From: Nakamurella endophytica
Lineage (GTDB): Bacteria > Actinomycetota > Actinomycetes > Mycobacteriales > Nakamurellaceae
Assembly (NCBI RefSeq): GCF_014646215.1
Contig: NZ_BMNA01000001.1
Span: 100,442 to 164,441, forward strand
Length of the DNA: 64,000 bases
Direction of reading: 5' to 3'
The stretch's first letter is position 1. The number at the start of each line of letters is the position of its first letter. The notes below the pieces were generated by a model, which was not told where the DNA came from, ran no database searches, and saw only the letters and a program-made list of their open reading frames with translations. Positions 1 through 8,855 of this stretch are shown here, in pieces. The translations under genes were made by a program, and so were the position numbers.

Positions 1-803
1 CGCCCGCCGGCTTCGAGAACGGCCGCCTGCCGGCAGATCTCGTGACGGACGGCGCGCTCGACGGAGCGCAGCGAGTTCACGTTCTTGGTCTCGGTGCGGG
101 TCCCGAACACCGGGTTCCCGGCCGGGGTCAGCGAGACGTTGGCGTCGCACCGCAGCGAGCCCTGGTCCATCCGCACGTCCGAGACCTCCAGCGACAGCAG
201 GAGATCGCGCAGCGCGGCGACGTAGGCGCGGGCCACGGCGGGCGCCGACGCCTTGGTCCCGGTGATCGGCTTGGTGACGATCTCGACCAGCGGCACGCCG
301 GCCCGGTTGTAGTCCAGCAGCGAGTACTCCGCGCCGTGGATGCGGCCGGTGAGACCGCCGACGTGGGTGGACTTGCCGGTGTCCTCCTCCATGTGCGCCC
401 GCTCGATCTCGACGCGCACCGTCTCCCCGTCCACCTGGACGTCCAGGTAGCCGTTCACGGCGATCGGCTCGTCGTACTGCGAGGTCTGGAAGTTCTTGGG
501 CATGTCCGGGTAGAAGTAGTTCTTCCGCGCGAACCTGCACCACGAGGCGATGCTGCAGTGCAGCGCCAGCCCGATCCGCACCGCGTACTCGACCGCGGTG
601 GCGTTGACCACCGGCATGGCGCCGGGCAGGGCGAGGCAGACAGGGCACACCTGGGTGTTCGGCGGAGCGCCGAACGCCGTGGAGCAGCCGCAGAACATCT
701 TGGTGGCGGTGCCGAGCTCGACGTGCACCTCGAGACCCAGGACGGGGTCGAAGGTCTCGATCGCGTGGTCGTAGTCGGCCAGGGTCGGTGTCGCGGACGA
801 CAT
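1..803 (-). CDS. gatB: Aspartyl/glutamyl-tRNA amidotransferase subunit B (N-terminal part, cut by window edge)
   Basis: This is the first 267 residues of GatB, the subunit of the GatCAB complex that binds misacylated Glu-tRNA(Gln) or Asp-tRNA(Asn), phosphorylates the side chain and receives ammonia from GatA. The translated minus strand starts MSSATPTL and soon shows the family motif [10 protein letters not shown]. It is followed by the paired cysteines CGC and CPVC of the zinc site and by the [19 protein letters not shown] block, all typical of the catalytic cradle domain. The ATG at 803-801 shares one base with the gatA stop (TGATG), so the two are translationally coupled. The gene continues beyond base 1, so the helical and YqeY-like C-terminal domains are not visible. 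Confidence 0.95.
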   Translation of the reverse strand, partial: MSSATPTLADYDHAIETFDPVLGLEVHVELGTATKMFCGCSTAFGAPPNTQVCPVCLALPGAMPVVNATAVEYAVRIGLALHCSIASWCRFARKNYFYPDMPKNFQTSQYDEPIAVNGYLDVQVDGETVRVEIERAHMEEDTGKSTHVGGLTGRIHGAEYSLLDYNRAGVPLVEIVTKPITGTKASAPAVARAYVAALRDLLLSLEVSDVRMDQGSLRCDANVSLTPAGNPVFGTRTETKNVNSLRSVERAVRHEICRQAAVLEAGG

Positions 804-2383
804 CAGGGGTTCACCACCAGTTCGGGGACGGACAGGGGCACGGTGCTGCCGTGCTCGGCGACGTAGAGCGTCTCGAACGCGGACGCGACCCGGTACATGG
901 CGGCCTCGCCGAGGGCGGGCGCCATGATCTGCAGGCCGACCGGCAGGCCGGTGTCGGCGGCCAGGCCGCTGGGCACGCTCATCGCCGGGATGCCGGCCAG
1001 CGAGCCGGGGATCGTGGCCAGGTCGTTGAGGTACATGGCCAGCGGGTCGTCGACCTTCTCGCCGAGCCGGAAGGCGGTGACCGGGGACGCCGGCGACACC
1101 AGCACGTCGCAGCCGGCGCCGCCGCCGGCCGCACCGAAGGCCTGGTCGAAGTCGCCCTTGATCAGGGTGCGGACCTTCTGCGCGGAGCCGTAGTACGCGT
1201 CGTAGTAGCCGGCCGAGAGCGCGTAGGTGCCCAGGATGATCCGGCGCTTGACCTCGGCGCCGAAGCCGGCGCCGCGCGTCGCGGACATCACCGTCTCCGC
1301 CGAGACCGGCTGCCCGGCAGCCGGTTCCACCCGCAGGCCGTAGCGCATGGCGTCGAACCGGGCCAGGTTCGACGAGCACTCGCTGGGCAGGATCAGGTAG
1401 TACGCCGCCAACCCGTAGCGGAAGTGCGGGCAGGACACCTCGACGATCTCGGCGCCGGCCGCCTCCAGCGCGGCGACCGCGGCCCGGAACGAGTCGAGCA
1501 CCCCCGGCTGGTATCCCTCGCCGCCCAGCTCGCGGACCACGCCGATCCGCATGCCGGCCACGCCGTCGGCCCGTCCGCGGTGCACCGCATCGACCACCGA
1601 GGGCACCGGCTCCGGGATCGAGGTCGAGTCCCGCGGGTCGTGGCCGGCGATGACCTCGTGCAGCAGCGCGGTGTCCAGCACGGTCCGCGCGCACGGGCCC
1701 ACCTGGTCCAGCGACGAGGCCAGCGCGATCACCCCGTACCGGGAGACGCCGCCGTACGTCGGCTTGGCGCCGACCGTGCCGGTGACCGCGGCGGGCTGGC
1801 GGATCGAGCCGCCGGTGTCCGTGCCGATGGCCAGCGGGGCCTCGAAGGCGGCCAGCGCGGCCGCCGACCCGCCGCCCGACCCGCCGGGGATCCGGTCCAG
1901 GTCCCACGGGTTGCGCGACGGCCCGTACGCCGAGTTCTCCGTCGACGAGCCCATGGCGAACTCGTCCAGGTTGGTCTTGCCGAGGATGACCACGCCGGCC
2001 TCGAGCAGCCGGGTGGTGACCGTGGCGTCGTAGGGCGGCATCCAGCCCTCGAGGATGCGGGAGCCGGCGGTGGCCGGGGCCCCCTGCTGCACCACGATGT
2101 CCTTGAGCGCCAGCGGCACACCCGCCAGCGGCGACGCCGCGGTGCGGCCGGCGGCCCGGGCGGCGTCCACGGCGGCGGCCTGCTCGAGCGCGAGGTCGCC
2201 GGACACGTGCAGGAAGGCGTGCACCCCGCGGTCCCCGGGGTCGACGGCGGCGATCCGGTCCAGGTGGGCCTGCGCGACCTCGACGGCGCTGACCGTCCCG
2301 CCGGCGATCCCGGCCGCCAGGTCGGCGGCCGAGGCACGGGTCAGGTCGGCCGGCAGGTCCGGCGTCGCACCGGCGGCGGTCAC
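803..2383 (-). CDS. gatA: Aspartyl/glutamyl-tRNA amidotransferase subunit A
   Basis: This is the glutaminase subunit of GatCAB, 526 residues, the normal family length. It hydrolyses glutamine and feeds ammonia to GatB for transamidation of mischarged tRNA. The amidase-signature triad is complete: Lys94 in PLALKDIV, Ser169 in the GGSGGGS loop and Ser193 in [12 protein letters not shown]. The start is GTG at 2383-2381, overlapping the gatC stop by four bases (GTGA). The stop overlaps the gatB start. The order gatC-gatA-gatB is the usual bacterial operon, and its presence implies that Gln-tRNA and/or Asn-tRNA is made by the indirect route. Confidence 0.97.
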   Translation of the reverse strand: MTAAGATPDLPADLTRASAADLAAGIAGGTVSAVEVAQAHLDRIAAVDPGDRGVHAFLHVSGDLALEQAAAVDAARAAGRTAASPLAGVPLALKDIVVQQGAPATAGSRILEGWMPPYDATVTTRLLEAGVVILGKTNLDEFAMGSSTENSAYGPSRNPWDLDRIPGGSGGGSAAALAAFEAPLAIGTDTGGSIRQPAAVTGTVGAKPTYGGVSRYGVIALASSLDQVGPCARTVLDTALLHEVIAGHDPRDSTSIPEPVPSVVDAVHRGRADGVAGMRIGVVRELGGEGYQPGVLDSFRAAVAALEAAGAEIVEVSCPHFRYGLAAYYLILPSECSSNLARFDAMRYGLRVEPAAGQPVSAETVMSATRGAGFGAEVKRRIILGTYALSAGYYDAYYGSAQKVRTLIKGDFDQAFGAAGGGAGCDVLVSPASPVTAFRLGEKVDDPLAMYLNDLATIPGSLAGIPAMSVPSGLAADTGLPVGLQIMAPALGEAAMYRVASAFETLYVAEHGSTVPLSVPELVVNP

Positions 2384-2703
2384 TGCTCCTCCCCCAGGAT
2401 CTGCGGGACGCGGAACTGCCCGTCCTCGGCGGCCGGCGCCCCGGCGAGCGCGGCGTCCCGGGACAGGCCCGGGCGCAGCACGTCCGCGCGCGAGACGTTG
2501 GTCAGCGGGACCGCGTGCGTCGTCGGGACGATGTCCGCGGCGGCGACCTCGGTGACCGCCGCGACGGAGTCCAGGATCACCGTCAGCTGGTCGAGGTACA
2601 GGTCGAGTTCGGTGTCGGTCAGCTCGAGCCGGGCCAGGTGCGCGAGGTGCGCGACGTCGTCGCGGGTGAGCGCCGGCGCGGCGGTGCTGCTGGGGTCGGT
2701 CAC
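2380..2703 (-). CDS. gatC: Aspartyl/glutamyl-tRNA amidotransferase subunit C
   Basis: GatC is the small wrapping subunit that stabilises the GatA-GatB interface. The 107-residue product has the family pattern: [19 protein letters not shown] near the N-terminus, a middle helix, then a C-terminal FRVP-type segment that packs on GatA. I chose GTG at 2703-2701 because it directly precedes the conserved domain. The open frame extends much further upstream but that part is arginine/proline-rich with no family similarity. The gene is divergent from cobK, with 138 bp between the two starts. Confidence 0.92.
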   Translation of the reverse strand: MTDPSSTAAPALTRDDVAHLAHLARLELTDTELDLYLDQLTVILDSVAAVTEVAAADIVPTTHAVPLTNVSRADVLRPGLSRDAALAGAPAAEDGQFRVPQILGEEQ

Positions 2704-2841
2704 AGTTCTCCCGTGGGGCGGGGCCGGCGCCGCTCCCGGTCCGGGGGGCACCGGCCGGCCGGATCGCCCGGCCAGGCTGTGCCGGTCCGCCGGGCCGGCG
2801 GACGGCGCCCCGATCCTAGTCGGGGTGGTTGGCTGGTCGTC

Positions 2842-3759
2842 GTGACCGCGCAGCCCCCCGTTCCCGCGCCGGACGGGCCGGTGCTGCTGCTCGGCGGCAC
2901 CGCGGAGGCGCGGGCGCTGGCCGCCGCGCTGCACGACGCCGGGGTGGACGTGCTGACCTCGCTTGCCGGGCGGGTGCGGGCGCCTGCCCGGCCGGCCGGG
3001 CGGGTGCGGATCGGCGGTTTCGGCGGCGCCGAGGGCCTGCGCCGGTACCTGGTCGCCGAGCGGGTGCGGCTGCTGGTCGACGCCACCCATCCCTACGCGG
3101 TCACCATGTCCGGCAACGCCGTGGCGGCGGCCGCCGCGGCCGGGGTGCCGCTGCTGCGGCTGGCCCGGCCGGGCTGGGACGCGCGACCGGACGCCGCCGG
3201 GTGGCACTGGGTGCCGGGCCATCGCGAGGCGGCGGCGCTGGCGGCGCGGCTCGGCCGCCGGCCGCTGCTGACCACCGGCCGGCAGACGCTGGCCGACTAC
3301 GCCGGGCTCGCCGACCGGCCGGCGGTGGTGCGGCTGGTGGAACCGCCGGACCGGCCGCTGCCCGCGGACTGGACGGTGCTGCTGGACCGCGGGCCGTACC
3401 GGCTCGAGGACGAGCTCCTGTTGCTGCGCCGGCACGGCATCGACGTGCTGGTCACCAAGGACTCCGGCGGCCGCTACACCAGCGCCAAGCTGGACGCCGC
3501 CGCCGCGCTCGGGATCCCGGTCGTGGTGGTGGCCCGGCCGGCGCACCCGGCCGGCGCGGGGGGCACCGACGGTACGGGGGGCACGGGGAGCACGGGGAGC
3601 ACGGGGAGCACGGGGAGCACGGGGAGCACGGGGAGCACGGGGAGCACGGGGAGCATCGACGGCACGGACGGCACGGAGCCGGTGACGGCCGTGGATGCCG
3701 TGGACGCCGCCGTCCGGTGGGTCATCGACCGGCTCGCCGGCGACCGCGCCGCCCGCTGA
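2842..3759 (+). CDS. cobK: Precorrin-6A reductase
   Basis: CobK reduces precorrin-6A to precorrin-6B with NADPH. The 305-residue product shows the nucleotide-binding start [13 protein letters not shown], the DATHPYA motif and the late VTKDSGG motif, all diagnostic of CobK/CbiJ. GTG at 2842 is chosen because homology begins about ten residues later; the open frame extends upstream without homology. Odd: between the VVVARPA strand and the final helix ([13 protein letters not shown]) there is a run of Gly-Ser-Thr triplets encoded by a 9-bp tandem repeat, which lengthens the C-terminal linker by about 35 residues. The 3' end overlaps the convergent cobD by 38 bp. Confidence 0.93.
   Translation: MTAQPPVPAPDGPVLLLGGTAEARALAAALHDAGVDVLTSLAGRVRAPARPAGRVRIGGFGGAEGLRRYLVAERVRLLVDATHPYAVTMSGNAVAAAAAAGVPLLRLARPGWDARPDAAGWHWVPGHREAAALAARLGRRPLLTTGRQTLADYAGLADRPAVVRLVEPPDRPLPADWTVLLDRGPYRLEDELLLLRRHGIDVLVTKDSGGRYTSAKLDAAAALGIPVVVVARPAHPAGAGGTDGTGGTGSTGSTGSTGSTGSTGSTGSTGSIDGTDGTEPVTAVDAVDAAVRWVIDRLAGDRAAR
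3576..3660 (+). repeat. 9-bp tandem repeat inside cobK
   Basis: About eight near-identical copies of a 9-bp unit (cggggagca) run in frame and encode Gly-Ser-Thr repeats. They are flanked by degenerate Gly-Thr units (GTDGTGGTG and GTDGTE). The array sits in the linker before the last helix of CobK and, being a multiple of three, can change copy number without a frameshift. Confidence 0.9.
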
Positions 3760-4726
3760 CGGCGCTGCTGGCGCTGACGGCCTTGATGGTGGGGACGGCG
3801 GCCGCGACCCCCGCGCTCAGCCATCCGACCGTCGCCGCCAGCCGAACTGCCCGCGGGATGTCGGCGGGCCCCGGCGGCGGCCCGTCGCCCAGCGTCCCGC
3901 GGTCCTCCGCCGCGCCCTCGTAGCTGTTGGTGCCGCCCAGCGTGATGCCCAGGGCGCCGGCGGCCGCCGCCTCCACCGGCCCGGCGTTCGGACTCGGGTG
4001 CCGGCCGCCGTCGCGCCGGGCCGCCGCGATCGCGGCCGCCGGCCGGCCGCCGACCACCGGGGCGGCCGCCGCGGTCAGCGCGACGCACAGCCGGGCGGGC
4101 AGCAGGTTCACCAGGTCGTCCAGCCGGGCCGCGACCCGGCCGAACCGCAGGTAGCGGTCACTGCGGTGGCCGACCATGGCGTCCAGGGTGTTGACCGCCC
4201 GGTAGCCGAGCAGGCCCGGCACGCCGAACAGGGCGCCCCAGACCAGCGGGCCGACGACGGCGTCCGAGGTGTTCTCGGCCACCGACTCCACGACGGCCCT
4301 GGCCACCTCGCCCGTGTCCAGTCGGGCGGTGTCCCGGCCCACCAGGTGGGTCAGCCGCACGCGCGCCGCCGGCAGGTCCCCGGCCACCAGCCGGGTGTGC
4401 ACCGCCGCCGCCTCCCGGCCGAGCGACCGGCCGCCGAGCACCGTCCAGGTCGCCCCGGCGGTCAGCGCCGCCCGCGGCCACGGCCACCGGCGCAGACCCC
4501 GCTCGGCGACTGCCGCCGCGCCGACCACCGGCAGCACCAGGGCGGCGACGTGCCACCCGCCGGCCGCGACCGTGTCGCGGTACCAGCGCCGCTCGGCCAG
4601 GGCCGCGACGGCGCCGAAGCCCGCGACGGGATGTCGGCGCCGCGGGTCGCCGAGCGCCCGGTCGGCCAGCGCCCCGAGCAGCAGCCCCGCGGCGCGGGAC
4701 AGGTCCGGCCGCGACGGATCGGGCAC
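3722..4726 (-). CDS. cobD: Adenosylcobinamide-phosphate synthase (CobD/CbiB)
   Basis: This integral membrane enzyme attaches (R)-1-amino-2-propanol O-phosphate (or aminopropanol) to adenosylcobyric acid, giving adenosylcobinamide phosphate. The 334-residue protein carries the family blocks VAENTSDAVVGPL, YRAVNTLDAMVGHR and the FGRVAARLDDLVNLLPAR motif, with several hydrophobic segments. GTG at 4726-4724 is preferred over the upstream ATG at 4753 because a strong Shine-Dalgarno sequence (aaaggagg) lies 6-13 bases before it. It is convergent with cobK and divergent from cobU. Confidence 0.93.
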   Translation of the reverse strand: MPDPSRPDLSRAAGLLLGALADRALGDPRRRHPVAGFGAVAALAERRWYRDTVAAGGWHVAALVLPVVGAAAVAERGLRRWPWPRAALTAGATWTVLGGRSLGREAAAVHTRLVAGDLPAARVRLTHLVGRDTARLDTGEVARAVVESVAENTSDAVVGPLVWGALFGVPGLLGYRAVNTLDAMVGHRSDRYLRFGRVAARLDDLVNLLPARLCVALTAAAAPVVGGRPAAAIAAARRDGGRHPSPNAGPVEAAAAGALGITLGGTNSYEGAAEDRGTLGDGPPPGPADIPRAVRLAATVGWLSAGVAAAVPTIKAVSASSAVSGRRGRRRAGR

Positions 4727-4761
4727 GGTCCCTCCTTTCCGTGTCGATGTCACTGCGGATG

Positions 4762-4817
4762 CCGGTGTGCCGGTGCCGGTCGCGGTGCCGGTCGCGGTGC
4801 CGGTGTCGGTGTCGCTG
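4762..4817 (+). repeat. 12-bp degenerate tandem repeat between cobD and cobU
   Basis: A degenerate 12-bp unit (ccggtcgcggtg and variants) is repeated about four times in the 185-bp intergenic region between the divergent cobD and cobU genes. It overlaps the region where both promoters must lie. No B12-riboswitch core is seen here. Confidence 0.7.
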
Positions 4818-4911
4818 TCGATCGGGCGATCGCCCGGCGAGCCTCGCCGGCGACCGTCGGTGCCCGGCCACCCCGCCCATCCTGCGGCCCCGGGCCGCGT
4901 ACGGTGCCCTG

Positions 4912-5463
4912 GTGGCGGCGGCGCGGCGGGTCCTGGTGACCGGAGGCGTCCGCTCCGGCAAGTCCCGGCACGCCGAGACCCTCGTCGCCCACCGCTCCAC
5001 CGTCCGCTACGTGGCCACCGGGCCCGTCCCGGACCCGGACGGCGATCCGGAGTGGGCCGATCGGGTGCGCCGGCACCGGGAGCGGCGACCGGCCGGCTGG
5101 GAGACCGCGGAGACCGCCGACCTCGCCGCCGCGGTCGCCTCCGCGCCGGGCGACGTGCTCGTCGACTGCCTGGGCACCTGGCTGACCGCGGTGCTCGACG
5201 ACCTGAGGGCCTGGGACGCCGCCGACGACGGCTGGCGGGACGAGCTGGACCTGCGGGTGGACCGGTTCTGCGCGGCGTGGTCCGAGCGGACCCGGGACGG
5301 GCTGCTGTCCGTCGCGGTGACCAACGAAGTGGGCTGGGGCGTGGTCCCCGAGCACCGGTCGGGGCGGCTGTTCCGGGACCTGCTGGGCACCGTCAACCAG
5401 CGGGTCGCCGCGGCGTCCGACGACGTGCTGCTCGTCGTGGCCGGGCGGGTGCTGCGGCTGTGA
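4912..5463 (+). CDS. cobU: Bifunctional adenosylcobinamide kinase / adenosylcobinamide-phosphate guanylyltransferase
   Basis: CobU phosphorylates adenosylcobinamide and transfers GMP from GTP to make AdoCbi-GDP, the substrate of CobS. The 183-residue product has the P-loop GGVRSGKSRHAE at residues 11-22, the LVDCLGTWLT motif and the TNEVGWGVVPE motif, all characteristic. GTG at 4912 places the P-loop at the usual distance from the N-terminus. The longer open frame upstream translates a Cys/Arg repeat from the 12-bp array and is not credible protein. Confidence 0.93.
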   Translation: MAAARRVLVTGGVRSGKSRHAETLVAHRSTVRYVATGPVPDPDGDPEWADRVRRHRERRPAGWETAETADLAAAVASAPGDVLVDCLGTWLTAVLDDLRAWDAADDGWRDELDLRVDRFCAAWSERTRDGLLSVAVTNEVGWGVVPEHRSGRLFRDLLGTVNQRVAAASDDVLLVVAGRVLRL

Positions 5464-5551
5464 CCCGGCACGGAGCGGCGACCGGCCGGCCGGAGCCCGC
5501 GCCGGCCCCGGCCGGGAGTGACCCGATGTCCGCGGCCCGCGCGGGGCGACC

Positions 5552-6955
5552 GTGACACCCGTGCTGTCCCGCGCCCGCGGCGACGGGCGTCCGGCCGCGC
5601 CGGTGCGGATCGTGCACCTGGGCCTGGGCAACTTCTTCCGCGCGCACGAGGCCTGGTACACCGACCGCGCACCGGACGCCGACCGGTGGGGCATCGCGGC
5701 CTTCACCGGCCGGTCCACCGCGCCGGCACGGGTGCTCGCCGCCCAGGACTGCCTGTACACCGTGCTCACCCGGGCCGCCGACGGCGACACCGCGCGCGTG
5801 GTCGGCAGTCTCAGCCGAGCGCACAGCGGGACCGACCATGCCGCGTGGCTGGCGTCGCTGGCCGACCCGGCCGTGGCGATCCTGTCCCTGACCGTGACCG
5901 AGGCCGCCTACCTGCGCTCCCCCGACGGCGGGTTGGCCGCCGACCTGCCCGAGGTCCGGCACGACGTCGCGACGCTCCGGCAGGACCTCCGCGCGCCGGT
6001 GCAGACCGTCCCCGGCCGGCTGATGGCCGGGCTGGCGGCCCGGCGCAGCGCCGCCGGACCCGGGAGCCCCGGCGTCCGCGCCGGTCTCGCGGTACTGCCC
6101 GGCGACAACCTGCCGGGCAACGGAGGGGTCGCGGCCCGGGTGGTGACCGAGCTGGCGTCCCGGGTGGATCCCGGGCTCGCCGGGTGGATCGAGCAGCACG
6201 TCTCGTTCGTCGGGACGGTGGTGGACCGGATCACCCCGGCGACCACCGACGCCGACCTGGAGCCGGCCGCGGCGCTGACCGGCCGCACCGACCGGGCACC
6301 GGTCGTCACCGAGCCCTACACCGAATGGCAGCTGTGCGGCGACTTCCCGGCCGGGCATCCCGACTGGGCCGCGGCGGGAGCCCGCTGGGTCGACGACATC
6401 GCGCCGTTCGAGGACCGGAAGCTGTGGCTGCTCAACGGCGGTCACAGCCTGCTGGCCTACGCCGGCGGGGCGCTGGGGCACGGCACGGTGGCGGAGGCCG
6501 TGTCCGACGCGCGGTGCCGGCGCTGGCTGGGTCAGTGGTGGGACGAGGCGGTACGGCACCTGGCGCTGCCCGACGGCGACAAGGACCGCTACCGCGCTGC
6601 TCTCGTGGAGCGGTGGCGCAACCCGCGGATCCGGCACCGGCTGGCGCAGATCGCCGCCGACGGCTCGCAGAAGCTGCCGGTGCGGGTGCTGCCCGCCGTG
6701 CGCGCCGAGCGCCGGGCGGGCCGGCTGCCGGCGGGCGGGCTGCGGGTGCTGGCCGGCTGGATCGTGCATCTGCGGGGCCGCGGGCCCGAGGTGACGGACG
6801 TGGCCGCGGACCGGTTCCGAGCGCTGGCGGCGGGTCCGCCGGAGCGCGCGGTCCCGGCCGTGCTGGACGCCCTCGACCCGGCGCTGGCTCGCGACCGGCC
6901 GGTGGTCGACACCACCGCCCGGCTGTGCCGGGACCTGGAGGACGCCGCGCGGTGA
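5552..6955 (+). CDS. Mannitol dehydrogenase family oxidoreductase (mannitol 2-dehydrogenase / fructuronate reductase type)
   Basis: A 467-residue long-chain NAD-dependent polyol dehydrogenase. The N-terminal Rossmann domain starts IVHLGLGNFFRAHEAWY, and the C-terminal domain has the catalytic pattern KLWLLNGGHSLLAY (Lys-x4-Asn-x2-His). Members oxidise mannitol to fructose or reduce fructuronate/tagaturonate; sequence alone does not decide which. GTG at 5552 precedes the Rossmann strand by about 20 residues. It follows cobU by 88 bp but is metabolically unrelated to B12. No sugar transporter lies beside it. Confidence 0.88.
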   Translation: MTPVLSRARGDGRPAAPVRIVHLGLGNFFRAHEAWYTDRAPDADRWGIAAFTGRSTAPARVLAAQDCLYTVLTRAADGDTARVVGSLSRAHSGTDHAAWLASLADPAVAILSLTVTEAAYLRSPDGGLAADLPEVRHDVATLRQDLRAPVQTVPGRLMAGLAARRSAAGPGSPGVRAGLAVLPGDNLPGNGGVAARVVTELASRVDPGLAGWIEQHVSFVGTVVDRITPATTDADLEPAAALTGRTDRAPVVTEPYTEWQLCGDFPAGHPDWAAAGARWVDDIAPFEDRKLWLLNGGHSLLAYAGGALGHGTVAEAVSDARCRRWLGQWWDEAVRHLALPDGDKDRYRAALVERWRNPRIRHRLAQIAADGSQKLPVRVLPAVRAERRAGRLPAGGLRVLAGWIVHLRGRGPEVTDVAADRFRALAAGPPERAVPAVLDALDPALARDRPVVDTTARLCRDLEDAAR

Positions 6956-7081
6956 CCCCGGTCCGCGACCGCAGCGCCCGGCCGTACCGGTGCGGCCCGC
7001 GGCGGCGGCCCGTCGATGCGGCACCACGCCCCGCGGATCTCGGAACCGCCGCGGACACCGCACTCGCGGTCCGTCCCGGCG

Positions 7082-7558
7082 TCAGCCGCTGACCAGCGCG
7101 ACGAGCCGGTCGGCCACGGCGGCCGGCGGCGTGTCCGCCGTGTCGATGTGGACGTCGCAGCTCGCCAGCAGCAGCGGCACCACCTCGGCGATGTCGGCCA
7201 GGACCTTGTCCCGCTCGGCGTCCGTCCGACCGAACCCCCCGGTGCGCGTCCGGAGTCGCTGCAGCAGCACCGGTGTCGGTGCGTGCAGCAGCACGACGTG
7301 GTCGAACCGGTCGCGGAACAGGCCCTGGTTCGCTCGGCAGCCGGCGACGAACAGCCCCGGCCCGGCGTCGCCGGCCAGCAGCGCGGCCATCCGGTCCTCG
7401 CGCCACACCTCGTCGGTGCCGTCCGCGGTCCGGCGCAACCACTCCGGCGCGTCGGTCTCCACGGTCCGGTAGCCGCGGGCGGCGAGCAGGTCGAGCACGG
7501 TCGACTTGCCGGCCCCGGACATACCGGTGACCAGGACGCGCCGGCCTGCCGACCCCAC
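7082..7558 (-). CDS. P-loop ATPase, shikimate/adenylate-kinase-like
   Basis: A 158-residue single-domain P-loop protein. Walker A is GMSGAGKST at residues 12-20. The rest resembles small nucleoside/shikimate-type kinases, with a predicted lid region (LRTRTGGFGRTDAERDK) and a typical C-terminal helix. The substrate cannot be named. The start is GTG at 7558-7556. It is convergent with the mannitol-dehydrogenase-like gene, and the 126 bp between them holds no recognised gene. Confidence 0.75.
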   Translation of the reverse strand: MGSAGRRVLVTGMSGAGKSTVLDLLAARGYRTVETDAPEWLRRTADGTDEVWREDRMAALLAGDAGPGLFVAGCRANQGLFRDRFDHVVLLHAPTPVLLQRLRTRTGGFGRTDAERDKVLADIAEVVPLLLASCDVHIDTADTPPAAVADRLVALVSG

Positions 7559-7597
7559 GGGGACCTCCTGCGCTGATCCGTCCGGTGCGGCCGGTCG

Positions 7598-7651
7598 AGG
7601 ACGCCGGCCTCGGCCACCGGCGTCGGGATCCTGCCTCAGGACGCCGGCCTC
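7598..7651. repeat. 14-bp direct repeat, period 40
   Basis: The sequence aggacgccggcctc occurs at 7598-7611 and again at 7638-7651. The second copy overlaps the stop codon region of the DUF3140 gene. It looks like a local duplication of a gene end. Confidence 0.7.
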
Positions 7652-7997
7652 AGGACTTGAGGGGATCGTGCCCCCAGTTCATCAGCGAGTAGCGCCATGG
7701 GGTGTCGGCCAGCTCGTCGTCGGACTTGTCCGGCCGCTGCGCCAGGTGCCGCGCGACGTAGCCGTGCACCTTGCGCATGTCGGCCAGGTCGTCGTCGGAC
7801 AGGTCGCCGGCCTTGGTGTCCAGCAGCTCGAGGATGCGCCGGCCGTAGTGGTGACCGGTGCTCTCCCCGCCGCCGCTGCTCTTCTGCCCCACGGACTTGG
7901 ACTCGTCGGTCTCGAGCCAGTCGGAGAGCTGCGACCTCGTCATGTTCACCGCGTCGGCGAACTCGTTGCGGACGGTCTTCGCGTCGTCGTCTGCCAC
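7650..7997 (-). CDS. DUF3140 domain-containing protein
   Basis: A 115-residue small cytoplasmic protein matching the DUF3140 family over its whole length: a helical N-terminus, the WLETDESKSVGQK block, GHHYGRRILELL, and the C-terminal signature WRYSLMNWGHDP. The family is common in actinobacteria and some other soil bacteria; its function is unknown. The motif after WLETDESK suggests a nucleic-acid-associated role, but that is only inference. Start GTG at 7997-7995. Confidence 0.9.
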   Translation of the reverse strand: MADDDAKTVRNEFADAVNMTRSQLSDWLETDESKSVGQKSSGGGESTGHHYGRRILELLDTKAGDLSDDDLADMRKVHGYVARHLAQRPDKSDDELADTPWRYSLMNWGHDPLKS

Positions 7998-8036
7998 GGG
8001 CTGCCCGGTTCCACCGGACAGCCGGGGCGAAACGGG

Positions 8037-8855
8037 TCAGCCGGCGGCGAGCGGGACGAGCAGCGCCGCCAGGGCGACCTCGACCGAGGCGCCGAGCACG
8101 TCGCCGGTGACGCCACCCAACCGCCGCCGGCAACGCAGGACCACGGCACCGGCCGCCACCGTCGCCAGCACCGCCCCCAGCGCCCCGCGCCACCACGGCA
8201 GGCCGGTCAGCGCCGCGGCCGCCGCCAGCAGGGCGCCCGCCGCCACCAGCACCGCCACCGTCGCGGGCAGCGGGACGGACCCCGCCACCGCCGCGCCCAG
8301 CCCGCCCGTCCGGGCCGCCGGGACGTTGCGGGTGCAGCCCGGCAGCACCCACCACCGGGACACGCAGACCGCCACCGCCAGCAGCACGGCGCCCCATGGG
8401 CGGTGCAGCACCGCCGCGGCCCCGGCCAGCTGCGCGGCCAGCACCAGCACAACCGCGACCACCCCCGCCGGCCCGGTGTCCCCGCGCCGCATGACCGCCA
8501 GCGCGCGCTCCCGGTCGTAGGAGGCGGCCAGCCCGTCCGCCGTGTCGGCGAGCCCGTCCAGGTGCAGGCCGCGGTCGCCGAGCGCCAGCACGCCCACCGC
8601 GAGCACGGCCACCAGCAGTGACGGCAGCCCCAGCCGGACACCGGCCCAGCACACCAGGCCGGTCACCACCCCGAGCGGTACCGTCGCCGGCCCGGCCAGC
8701 AGCATCGCGGCCCGGGCCACCGGCCGGTCGACGCGGGACGGCGGTCGCACCGGCACCGCGGTGAAGGTGCCCGCCGCCATCCGCAGCCCGTCGACCACGA
8801 CGGACCGGGGCCCGCCGGCGGCCGCGCCGGCACCGGCCGGGCCGCTGCCCGTCAC
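8037..8855 (-). CDS. cobS: Adenosylcobinamide-GDP ribazoletransferase (cobalamin synthase)
   Basis: CobS is the membrane enzyme that joins AdoCbi-GDP and alpha-ribazole(-phosphate) to give (adenosyl)cobalamin. The 272-residue product has several hydrophobic helices and the metal-binding motif LHLDGLADTADGLAASYDRERAL. A second motif, RRGDTGPAGV, is also typical. The start is GTG at 8855-8853, overlapping the cobT stop by four bases (GTGA), so cobT and cobS are coupled. It is the last gene of the riboswitch-controlled cbtB-cbtA-cobT-cobS run. Confidence 0.95.
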   Translation of the reverse strand: MTGSGPAGAGAAAGGPRSVVVDGLRMAAGTFTAVPVRPPSRVDRPVARAAMLLAGPATVPLGVVTGLVCWAGVRLGLPSLLVAVLAVGVLALGDRGLHLDGLADTADGLAASYDRERALAVMRRGDTGPAGVVAVVLVLAAQLAGAAAVLHRPWGAVLLAVAVCVSRWWVLPGCTRNVPAARTGGLGAAVAGSVPLPATVAVLVAAGALLAAAAALTGLPWWRGALGAVLATVAAGAVVLRCRRRLGGVTGDVLGASVEVALAALLVPLAAG

